DNA of 64,000 bases from Desmodesmus armatus (Eukaryota; Chlorophyta; Chlorophyceae; Sphaeropleales; Scenedesmaceae), in NCBI GenBank assembly GCA_007449985.2, contig VIIQ02000086.1, positions 62,001 to 126,000 on the forward strand. Direction: 5' to 3'. This document shows, piece after piece, positions 38,006-49,100 of the stretch. The position numbers were made by a program, and so were the translations under genes. The notes below the pieces were generated by a model. That model was not told the DNA's origin and made no database searches. It saw only the letters and a list, made by a program, of their open reading frames with translations. The first letter of the stretch is position 1; each line of letters starts with the position of its first letter.

Positions 38006-38479
38006 GCTGCTGGCCCTCAAGCTGTTGACAGCGCAATCTCAATGCTTCGTGATGACTGTAGCCGGCATGTCCATAGACAAATGCTATATGGATCAACAAG
38101 GAGGAGCAGCATGCAGATGGTGGTGGAGTATGTAATTTGCAGAGCTGTGCCGTCACATTCAATGGTCGCACACCAGGAATACTGAGAACACTGAAAAGAT
38201 GAAGAGTGTAGAAGGTCTACAGACACTGTTGCTGCTGCAAAAGGTTTCAATTTCAAACGAGCTTCGTGGCAAAGGTGTCCCAAAACTCGCTCCAAGTCTT
38301 CACGTCTTACGTAGATTTTGTTAAAGGTCCTGCTGCAATCCGCACACGCCGTCCGAGCCGTCGTTCGCTTGTTTTCTGGCAAGCAGATCGTTTGCTGATC
38401 ACCTTCAATCCAAAGCCTCCACCTCACTGCAGAAGCCCGTAGGCACAGCTACAACAGCAAGTCTTACAGTCCGTCGGCC
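38006..38479. promoter_or_regulatory. Divergent promoter region between GCP2 and RFC5
   Basis: The two start codons are 474 bp apart and face outwards. No coding exon is seen. Both genes act in dividing cells (spindle and DNA replication), so a shared cell-cycle-controlled promoter is plausible, but I identify no specific motif. Confidence 0.5.
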
Positions 38480-41363
38480 ATGGCTGAGCCCATGCAGACT
38501 GATGCAGCAGCGGGGCCCTCCACCAGCAGGAAGAAGGGGGACCCCCTGGTGGAGAAGAAGGATGCGCCCTGGGTTGAGAAATACAGGCCAAAGACCCTTG
38601 ACGACGTGGCAGCACATAAGGAGATCATTGAAACGAGTAGGTGTCCTGTCTATGCATGTCGGCCGGTTCACAGCACACCCCGGCATTCAGCACTCCGCCC
38701 AGCCCTCCCTCCCTAGCATGCTGCTCTTTTCTGAGGGCTTTACAGCAGTAGCAACAGCAGGCCAGGACACCTGAACCGAAAGCTTGACTGGCAGTAGCTC
38801 ACTTTCAATATAGCCCAGTGGGGTATCGAAGGCCCTCCACCACCCATCCAGCCGCTGTGCGTGCTGTCCTGCAGTCAAGAAGCTGACAAAAGAGGACCGC
38901 CTGCCACACCTGCTGCTATACGGGCCACCGGGCACTGGCAAGACGTCAACTGTCCTTGCTGTTGCTCGCCAGATGTACGGCAGTGCCATGCAGAACATGA
39001 CGCTGGAGTTGAATGCCTCTGACGACAGAGGCATTGACGTGGTGCGGGAGCAGATCCAGGACTTTGCCAGCACACGCAGTGTCTTCTGGTGAGCTGCAGG
39101 CAGCAGGGCTACAGGCAGCAGATAGACTCCGACTGGCCAAGCAAGTCCACAGAAGCCCAATGCATACACATGGTGCTGCAGGTGCACCAAGTGCTGTGTG
39201 GGCTTGGGGCTTGTGAGATGCATGCTGGTGCAGCAGTTGCTGCATGCCATGTAGGTCCTTATGCAATGTGTCCTGTGGCAAGCTGGTGAGGATGTTGCTG
39301 TGCTGTGCTGTGCTGTGCTGCTTGCAGTAACAAGTTCAAGTTGGTCATTCTGGATGAGTGTGATGCCATGACACGGGATGCTCAGTTCGCGCTACGCAGG
39401 GTGAGTGTCTTCCTCGAACCTGCAATTGCTCGCGGTGCTTGCCAAATCATGCATGCCGAAGTTGGCATTACTGTATGGATGCGGCTATCTGGGACCTGCA
39501 TGTGTGCGCTAGTGCTGGGCAGGCACAGCGCAATGTTCTGACCCTGTGTCCATGTGCTGGCACCATGCTGCTGATGCTGCAGTGATTGAGAAGTACACAC
39601 GCAACACGCGGTTCTGCCTCATCTGCAACTACGTCAGCAAAATCATCCCAGCCCTGCAGTCACGCTGCACGCGCTTCAGGTTCCCACCGCTGGACGAGGC
39701 ACACGTGCGGCAACGCCTGGACCACGTGGTCGCAGCAGAGGGGTGAGGCCGCACACAGCACGCCACAGCACATCATCTATGCTCAACCCCGTTAGTTAGG
39801 CAGTCTCTCTGCCACAGTACGCTGTGTGGGGCTTAGCATCACAGCACAGGACACCACCTGTTTATGTCGTTGCTGTGGCAGCAATCTGCAGCTGTATGTC
39901 ATCAGCAAAGGCCAGCAGATTGCAGCAGCAGCGTGCTGTGCACCTGGGTTCCACATGACGTGCTGCCGTGCAGCGGTAAACAAACATGCAGTGCATGCAA
40001 TCTAAGAATGTTGTGTGTTTGCAGGGTGAACCTTGGTGCTGGTGGCATGGACGCGTTGATACGGCTGGGCTGCGGAGACATGCGGCGCACCCTCAACATA
40101 GTGCAGGTCAGCACGTCCCACAGGGTGAGGTTACAGTTGGGTGCTGCATGATACTGCCTTGGCAATATGATTTGCAGTGTGTTTGTGGTGGGGTGGGGTG
40201 GGGACTACGCAACGTGTGGCATGCAGTGTGCAGCACAATAGTGGCAGCAGCTACAAGTGGTGGCTGGCCGTTTGCAGCAGCTATCAAGAGAGCTCGTGTG
40301 GGTGCCTGATATCAGCTTTGCACTCAGAGCGCTCACAGCAGCTGTTGCATAAGCTGCTGTGGCCAGGGCTCAATCCTCTTTTTGTCCTTGCTTGGCTGCT
40401 GCCTGTGCAGTCCTGCCACATGGCGAATGACGTGGTGGATGAAGCAGCAGTGTACCTCACCACAGGCAACCCACTGCCCTCAGACATCGAGTCTGTCATC
40501 AACTGGCTGCTCAATGAGCCATTTGTGACAGCCTTCCAGAGTGAGTGTGCAGGCCTTGATGGGCTGTCATACTGGGTCAGCTGGCGGCCAAGCAGCTGTA
40601 TGGCCTTGCACACAGGGGCCGCCTCACATGCCTTAGCGGTGATCTCCACAACAACAGGACAGTGCACATCCTCACCAACATCACAGCGGCACAGAAGCAC
40701 TGTTCCTGTCATCGTCCGTCTTTGGCCAATGCATCAGCCCAGTCCAAAGGGGTGTGCCCCCTAGCACACATGCATCAGTGCCTTGTTGTTGGCTAGGTCA
40801 TGTGCACAACGGCATAGGGCTGAGAGAACCGCTTGGTTACCTGTGGCTGTTGCACGTTGCTGTCCTCTTACTGTTCCTGCCGCCAGCCATCACCAAGCTG
40901 CAGCAGGAGCGGGGCGTGGCACTGACAGACATTGTGCGGGAGCTGCACCCGTGAGTGAACCGTGCAAGCTTGGCAGGGTTGGTCCTGACCCATGCCTGTG
41001 CAGTGCCAGGCATGACATATTCAGACATCGAGATGGCAGTAGCGCAGACACTATGAGTGACCGCCATCAAGTTGTCAAATCCTGCGCTGCAGGTGTACAA
41101 ACATAGGTTGGGTTGTGATGCCTTTGTTCAACAGTGGGTCGCGCTTGTAGCTGCCTCACACACTCTTGGTGCTTGGTGTGTGTGTCTGCAGGTGGATGTT
41201 CAACATTGCCGCGTTGCCGCCGCGTGTGCGCATCACACTAGTGGAGAAGCTGGCTGACATTGAGCACAGGCTGGCGTTTGGGTGCAGTGAGGCACTGCAG
41301 CTGGGGGCACTGGTGGCAGCCTTTGCACTGGTGCGGGATGAGGTGGTGGCGGCAGCCCAGTGA
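38480..41363 (+). CDS. RFC5: Replication factor C small subunit (RFC5 of animals; RFC3 in plant/yeast naming)
   Basis: Eight exons: 38480-38636, 38875-39088, 39328-39400, 39583-39742, 40025-40106, 40411-40540, 40887-40950, 41192-41363; about 350 residues, the normal size. It is an AAA+ subunit of the clamp loader that puts PCNA on DNA. Motifs: [13 protein letters not shown] at the start, Walker [29 protein letters not shown], Walker [12 protein letters not shown], sensor/arginine-finger region [13 protein letters not shown], then the helical collar ending with [15 protein letters not shown]. The junction of exons 3 and 4 needs one extra base: conserved [15 protein letters not shown] is obtained only if a G is added after the acceptor at 39581-39582, again consistent with a lost homopolymer base. 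TGTAA occurs at 41903-41907 and 42071-42075. Confidence 0.92.
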
Positions 41364-42227
41364 CCCCTTGCCTATGGGGCCTTGCCCAGTGGGGCAGCAG
41401 TGAGCGGGCACCGTTTGCTGCGTGGACTTTGTGTATGCAACTCAGTCATTTCTGGTGGCTCAGCCACCAGGCAGGCTGCCGACAGGGCTGCATGTGTCTG
41501 TTGAGGGTGTGTGTTGATGTACAGATGTGTGCCTAGCAGGCAGCTCTGCTGATCGGTTGCTACCAACAGTCACCAATTGCCTTGGAGGAAGCCTTTGAAT
41601 AGGGGCAACTGCCACGTGGATGCCAGGCTGGGCCTTCACAAGCAAACTTGGACCATCATGCTCACAGTGTTGCAGTCAAAAGCAGGCCGGTCATTGCATT
41701 GGCACAATGTTCCTGTGCTCCTCTGCCAGTACCCTGGACACTTGCAATACCAGAGGGGCACATACAGTCTCTTGGTGCCCTTTCCAGTGCACTGTGGCTC
41801 TGAAGGGCTTTTCATTGGTTGTCGCTCGCAAACCTTCCGCATGCTGTTGACCCCCTCGACCCAATTTGATGCACACGCAGGTCACCACTAGAGAAGTGAT
41901 CCTGTAAAGAGGGGTACACAAGCAAAGCTGGCAACTTTGTCGGGTTGCTTAAGGCTGTTGGCCCCAGGACGAGTGTCCCTGTCTGCTTTGCTATGCCAGC
42001 TTCCAAGAAGCTGCTTCATTGCAGCACTGCTCTCTCAGAGAGCAGGGGTGTTTACAGAGTACACAGAGTCTGTAAACACCAACTATTGAGCCCTCAGGCG
42101 ACAGCCCAGGACATAAAACTTACCTTGGCCGACTAAGCAAATATGCAATACCTCTAACTTCCAGCAAAGCCCTGGCTTTTCAGGAGGTTGTGTTTGTGCA
42201 TTGATGTTCAGTCACTGAGGGGTCAAT
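41364..42227. other. 3' flanks of RFC5 and the facing small gene
   Basis: No exon is supported. T/G-rich sequence up to about 41.9 kb fits the RFC5 3' UTR with TGTAA at 41903-41907. A perfect 12-bp hairpin at 42047-42080 carries TTACA in its left arm and TGTAA in its right arm. Confidence 0.5.
42047..42080. terminator. Hairpin with TTACA/TGTAA in its arms, possible two-way poly(A) element
   Basis: Arms GGTGTTTACAGA (42047-42058) and TCTGTAAACACC (42069-42080) are perfectly complementary, with a 10-base loop. The right arm provides TGTAA for the + strand gene RFC5, the left arm provides it for the - strand gene whose stop is proposed at 42228. Confidence 0.45.
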
Positions 42228-42601
42228 CTAGGTCTCAGCTTCCTGTAGCAGCTTGAGCGCCAGTCTTGATGTGTCATTGGGGTACATATCGGCTCGAAAA
42301 CGTAATTTTGGTAGAAGGAAGTGCACCTGCGATACACACAGCCTTCCAGCAGGGATCCCTCCTGTCCACCTGGGAGGGAGACAGAAGGAGGAAAGCAGGA
42401 CAGTGTGTGCAGACCTGGCGAGCCTGTCACATGTAACAACGCACACTGAACATGTGAACCATCCTGTTGCTCATACGTCGTGCTTGTTTGCGGTGCCCGA
42501 CCAGTCTGACCACGAGGTCTGACCACGACGTTGAGAAACCGGCAGTTGATCAGCTTTCGTGTCAGACGGTGCCTGTTTGAAGCTATAAGAAACGATTTCA
42601 T
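42228..42601 (-). CDS. Possible small gene of unknown function
   Basis: I do not recognise this protein. The last exon, 42369-42228, has a clean acceptor (ctccctcccag) and reads WTGGIPAGRLCVSQVHFLLP then KLRFRADMYPNDTSRLALKL and LQEAET before TAG, which looks coding. An upstream open stretch 42601-42415 begins with ATG (MKSFLIASNRHRLTRKLINC, a basic organelle-signal-like start) and ends in a good donor. The two join in frame only if one base is added in the first exon, as in other genes of this window. A TTACA poly(A) motif in the hairpin at 42047-42080 lies about 170 bases beyond the stop. It would be transcribed divergently from the SPS gene. It could equally be a chance ORF. Confidence 0.4.
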
Positions 42602-43112
42602 CACCACATACCACTACCATTGAGGCTCATTGACTCTGTGTACCAAGTCAAACGCTTACTATACGTCTACTGAAGAGTGTGGGAGCGCAAAGCGCGCACA
42701 AGGGAGAGTAAGAGGCGCAGTAGCCTTCACAGAACATTCACTGCGATTCTCAAGGGCTTTGACGACGTTTCGAGAAAGCTGCGATTGACTCAGGGCTTCA
42801 AGTCACCTCGGACTTGACGCGCATCCTGCGAAGCTGCTACGTCACAACTTCGGTTCTCTCACACACAAAGAGGAGATGCGCTACCCCATTTACCTTGCGA
42901 CATCGCCTGCTTCTTGCTGAATGGCACAGGCAGACAGACTACTCATAGCGCACGGCAGACTTGCGATCGAGTTTTGTTTTGAGTTGTCCAGCCCACGTAC
43001 CAAGGAAAAGACTCAATAGATCTGCACGCACTGCCCCAAAGGCAAGTAGAAGACAGCAGCGGGCTGACTAGACTAGAATCGTCGACAGGGCCGCGCCAGG
43101 GCCGCAGAAGCC
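42602..43112. promoter_or_regulatory. Upstream region of sucrose-phosphate synthase
   Basis: About 510 bp before the SPS start codon without any supported exon. It would also be the promoter of the possible small - strand gene. No named motif is claimed. Confidence 0.4.
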
Positions 43113-46100
43113 ATGGAGACAGCTAGCATGGCAAACAGGTGGGCATGTTCTGCTAACGGTGGGCTCTGTTGGGCACCCCTGGTAGTCGCACTGCAGTGTC
43201 CTGGGTATCCTCATCGGTTTTGCTGACCAGCCCCCTGCTGCCCTCTCTGGCTGCGCTGACTGTCCCATATGTTTCAGATGGGTGGACAGCTACTTGTCGG
43301 CGCTGCTGGGTGCCGGTCTGTCCACGGAGCACTTCAAAGCAGCTGCAGAGCAGAAGGAGGTTTCCGAGGATGATGCAGATGCAAACATCGCAGCCAAGTA
43401 CTACGTAAATCAGATTCTCAACCTTGACGAGGAGTCCATTCAGCAGGCATGGCTGAAGGTGGGTACAGCACACAGCACGGTCCGCAATGCAGGTTGGATC
43501 GGCATCCGTACAGATGCCTCTTTGGCCATGTACACAACGCAACGTCGTGCATTCTGGTGTTTACAGGTGTCACACAAGTCCAATGTACACCTGGCAGACG
43601 AGCAGGATGCCCGGCTGCAGTACCTCAGCTGGAGGGTGTGGGGCATGAAGCGCAGGAACGCAACTGTGCATCTGGTCAAGGAGGTGGAGCAGGAGCTGGA
43701 GGAGTCAGAGCTCTCGGAAACCCGCTCCGAGGAGCTCACCGGCCCAGTCATTGCAGATGCAGAGGAGGTGGCCAAGCTGGTGCGCTCAGGCCCCACCCCC
43801 TCCCTGCCTCGCCTGTCTGTCCAGGCCCCATCAGCAGCAGCCCCAACAGCAGATGCGGATGTCTATGACAGCGACGACCGTGACAACCTGTTCAGCCCAG
43901 TTGCGCCCGGCAGCCCTGCAGCAGGGGAGCTTGTGGTGCACACCACCCTCACTGCTGATCGCGTGCCCAAGCTGTACTGCGTGCTGATCAGCATGCACGG
44001 CCTGGTGCGCGGGGAGCACATGGAGCTGGGCAAGGACCCTGACACAGGAGGACAGGTGAGGGGGGGGGGTGTATAAGGAGGGAGAGAAGTATATTGAGGG
44101 TGTAGGGTTGCTTGCCCGGGTTTGAAGGGTCCGTGCTACTTCACCAAGTGCAGGGACGACAGCTGGAGCTGACGGGTAGTGGGGAATGCATGTTTGTGCT
44201 TGTTGCAAGCAACAGGGTGATTTAGCAAGAGGCTCCAAATTTGTTGGGTTGTCTGACAGCACATGCATGCACTGGGCACAGCTGGGTGGGTGCATTGGCT
44301 GCGTAGGGTAGGGGAACACATGCAGCTGGGCTAGCACCTTCGAACAGGACAGACAGGGAAGTTGCAGGGGAGAAGCTGTCTATTGTTTGGTGCATCAAAT
44401 AAGAAAATGCTGTTCCAGTGACAGATGCGACAGCTGATGACAATGGCAGCTGATGGGGATTGGAGCAAGCAGCAAGTGAGACTTGCGCACATGCCGTCTC
44501 ACCTGGTCCTGCTGGTGCTGCTGCTCCCCCCCCCCCCCCCCGGGGTTGCAGGTCAAGTATGTTGTTGAGCTGGCCAAGGCCCTGTCCCGCCACCCCGCAG
44601 TGCACCGCGTGGACCTGCTGACCCGCCTCATCCGTGACCCCAAGGTTGCTGCCAGCTATGGGGAGCTGGAGGAGCCACTCACTGAGCGGGAGGGGGAGAT
44701 GGGCGGTGCATACATCGCCCGCATCAAGTGTGGACCCGTGGACAAGTACCTCAGGTGGGACTGGCAGGGGCTGAGGGGAGGGTGGAAGGGGGTACCAGCG
44801 GGGGTGTTTGCCACTGGAAGGAATGCAGCTGGGGGCTCGGGGATGTTAGCAGGGGGTTGGCACTGTTCAGTGACCAGCGGGGCTGCATCAGCTGCAGCAC
44901 CTGTCAGCTGTAGCTTTCAATGCATCGGTGTGTATCTGCAGCTGCTTACAACATGCGTGCGGCAGTTGCCTGCTGGGGCATGCTGACTGTTCGTCACCGC
45001 CATCTTAGCTCTAGCAATTCACTAACAAAACCAACCAATTCAGCCTTCACTGAACTCCCTCTGCCTCTCTCCCTCCCGCCCTCACTCACTTATGTCCCCC
45101 ACAGGAAGGAGGACCTGTGGCCCTACATCCGTGAGTTCTCCGACAATGCCCTCACCCACGTGTGCAAGACCCTGTCCAGGCTGTCAGCCTGTGGGGAGTC
45201 CTGTGAGCTGTACGACATCCACGGCCACTACGCAGACGCGGGAGAGGCTGCTGCCTTGATCAGCTACACCCTGGGTGTGGACATGGTGCTCACGGGACAC
45301 AGCCTGGGCAGGAACAAGCTGGACCACCTGCTCAAGTCAGGTGAGGGGACTGGGGGGTTCAGGCAGGAGGGGCTGAACGACAGGGGGAGTAGAGCTGCCA
45401 GCAGTTGAGACCTTGGGCAGGCATCCACCCTGACTAACTGAATTTTTTGGGTTGTTGCTGGTGCAGCTCATCAGCCCTGAGTGAGATTGTGTATGATCTT
45501 GTGGTGGGGATAGCTGCAGCATGTGCCTATGCTGCATGCATGCAGACTTGGCGCGTCATGCACACACAGGTTTTGTTCCCCCCTTGAAGCATCCTGCATG
45601 TTGCTCATCATGCTGTGGACCGTGCTGTGCTGTGCTGTGCAGGCACCATGACACGTGCTGAGATTGAGGCGGGCTACCAGATCAGTCGCCGCATAGAGGG
45701 TGAAGAGCGTGCGCTGGATGCTGCCCTGCTGGTGTTCACCTCAACACAGCAGGAGGTCAGGGACCAGTGGGGGCTGTACGACGGGTAAGTGAAGCATTGC
45801 CATGGCCTTGGGTGGTGCATGAACATCAGTCTGCGGATAGTCTGGTTGTGAAGGTGGGGCCCTGCTGCTACCGCTACAGCAGTAAAGCCTTGCTTACATA
45901 GTATCAAGGCTGTTTGAGGCTGTGGTATTTAGTTGGGAATGCGGGTGATATAGCTACAGAGTGGTGCGCCGCAGCCACTCAGTGTGCAACCGCCCACAGC
46001 ACATGCATGCATGACATAGTGATGGCTGGTGGCCTACCCCTGCGATATTTGGTATGGCAATCAGCAGTGTATACACCGGCATGTGGTGGGTGCATGTGCC

Positions 46101-49100
46101 TGCCTGCTGATGCGCGCACCGCCTGCTGTCCCTGTGCTGCTGCCCTCAGGTACAATGCTGACCTAGAGCGTGTGGTGCGTCAGCGTGTGCGGCGTGGGCG
46201 CCACTTCCCCATCATGAAGGTCATCCCACCCGGCCTGGACTTCTCCAACCTCAAGATCAGCCCCCCTCCTGACCCACTGGAGGCACTCAACGCAGGATCA
46301 GGTGCGCGGCGGCTGCTGGCGGGGACAGAGCGGTTGTGGCCGGGGCGTGGGCATCCGCAACTGCAGCAGGAGGGCGTGCAAGGCATGCAACGTTCGCAAC
46401 TCCTGAAGAAGCTGGTGTAACCACACAGCCAGTAAGCACTTTGCACTGTATTTTGCGGTGGGACAACTTGATTCTGTTGGAAATACAGTTGCCGAGTTGT
46501 AGGTTGTCTTGACTCTAGGCTGCCTGAGTTTATGCTCGTTATCTCCGTGACCCTTGTGTTCATAGCCCAACGTAGTACCCTCTGCAACCTGCACGCCACT
46601 CTGGTGCTGCGTTAGGTGGGCTCAAGCCCGTCCACAGCAACGGCAAATTGACATGCTTAGGGCGCCGCCGCAGCAGTGCTGGCAGCAATTGGGCCATCGC
46701 CTTGGGCCTGTGTCACAACAGCAACGGTGATCTGATGCAACTGCACTCGCCGGGCTCTCACTCACCCCCTCACAGCACAGGTGGGTATCCTTGCCTGCTG
46801 GTAAGTTGTGCAGCAGCCAAAACCTTACTCAAGCAGATCGCCCTGACATATATGTGCTCATCAACACTGTGTCTTTGTCATGCAGGTTGCACCATGCACA
46901 ATAAGATTGATTGAATTGACTGCTACCTCCCCCACCCACTGTTCATGCCATTATTTGTTTGTCATTGTTGTTGCCTTTGCAATCATTTTGAAAATTCACT
47001 CAGGCAGTACAGTGCCAGCCCTTCATTTTTACATGGCTGATGTCCCATCCTGACCCCCGTTCACCTTCTCCCACCACCTCACACCCACCTTGTTGTTGCT
47101 TGGATATTCTATAAACAGATATGGCGTCAGTGGGCACTGTTGGTGGCTCTCCCCACGGCAACGCCAGCAGCACAGGTGGTGCAGGCTCCCCCAGGACACC
47201 AGCCACCCCTGCTGGTGCTGACACTTTTGCCCGTCCTGTGATGCCCGAGGACCCACCAATCTGGCGCAGGTGAGTCGGGGTCTCTAGGGCTTCTGCTTTG
47301 ATTGTAGCCAACTGTTGAAAGTGATAGTCCGCTTGATCGACTTGGTGCATCTTGCACCCTTGGTCAGTTGTAGTTCTGCTTACACAGCGTGTCCGACCAA
47401 CGGATGTTCAGTGTCCTCACATCCTTGCTACAGGGGTTGCAAGATTGTAACGGTTGATGGTGTGCTGTGCTGTGTTGTGCTGCAGCATCTTCAAGTTCCT
47501 GCGCAACCCCCGCAAGCCCGTCATCCTGGCCATGAGCCGGCCAGATGCCAAGAAGAACATCACCACACTGGTGAAGGCATACGGCAAGAACAAGGCGCTG
47601 AGGGAGATCGCTAACCTGGTGCTGGTCATGGGCAACAGAGAGGTGAGCTGGTGCTGGGCACACAAGGGGCTGATGGGCTGCGCACGGCATAGGTCAGCTT
47701 GCTGCTGGTGCAGCGGTCACACTTGATGCTATTTAAGCAGGATCAGCACGCTGGACTGCCGGACTCGTCTGTGAGCCCTGTGTTCCGGAGCCCCGATATG
47801 TTACATGAACGCTTTTCCACGCCGTTCATGTAACGGCAGCGAACCCAGAATGTTACAAGCAGCACAAGGCATGCAGCGTGTGGCACCCATGCAGATGTGC
47901 AGCAGCGTTGTGTGGTGCAGCAAACAGCTATGCAAGATGTACATGCTAGTGTGGTGCTGATGCTGACTACATCTATCACCTTGCTGTGCTGCTGCTGCAG
48001 GTGATTGACAGCATGGCTCCTGGCAGTGCCAAGGTGCTGGACCAAGTGCTCAAGCTGATAGATGCCTATGACCTGTACGGCAGTGTGGCCTACCCCAAGC
48101 GCCACACACAGGACGACATCAGTGACATATACCTACTGCCAGCAGCCACACGTGGAGTCTTTGTCAACATCGCACTGCAGGTGGGACTGTCCTGATCCAT
48201 ACTGCCAGCACAGCAGCGCAAGGTGCAGTTCAGTCCTGCAGCCTGCCTCTGCTGAACCAGCACATGCAGCTGTACTCATTTTTTCAGCTGCTTGCAAGTG
48301 GTTGCTCAACCAACTGTTGTGTGCTTGTCTCGCACCATGATGGACTGCACTCTGAGAAGTTTTGCTGATGTGCTGTTGTGCTGCCGTCCTTCAACCACCT
48401 GCAGGAGCCCTTTGGCCTGACCCTCATCGAGGCAGCAGCACACGGTGTCCCCATCGTGGCCACCACCAACGGTGGCCCGGTGGACATTGTGAACACCCTG
48501 AGCAACGGCATCCTGGTTGACCCCACCAAGGAGGACAAGGTGTCTGAGGCCCTGCTGGAGCTGCTGACCAACCCCACCACCTGGGAGAAGTACAGCAGCA
48601 GCGGCGTGACCAACATCAATGCCTACAGCTGGAGCAGCCACTGCATGAAGTGCCTGTCGGCTGTGGAGGTGGAGAAGGTGGGTGTGGGTGGGGAGTGTGG
48701 AAGGGGTGTTGGTGAGTGTGGCAGAAGGTGAGGTTGGTGAAATTGGGTGTGATTGGTGGAAATGTTGGTGCGGTTGTGTGTGATTCGTGGAAGGTTGGGT
48801 GCTGGACGGCAAGCAAGCAAGGTGCGGCACTGGCTGATGCTACTGGTTGGGTGTACTAAGTCGGCGAGGGCAAATGGTCGGTGAGTCACTCCATCTCTGT
48901 TTGCTCTTTGCTGCTGCTGACAAATCTCCTAACCCTCACTGGTCTTGCTTGCTGCGCTTGTGCTGGTGGTGGTTGCTGCAGGCCAACTTTGCCAAGCGTG
49001 ACAAGAACGCCCAACTGCGCAGCAACTTCAGCGCCAGCCTGGACGACTTCACATTCAACAGGTTCAGCGGCAGCTTCAGCGATCACAGGGCCAGCAGCAT

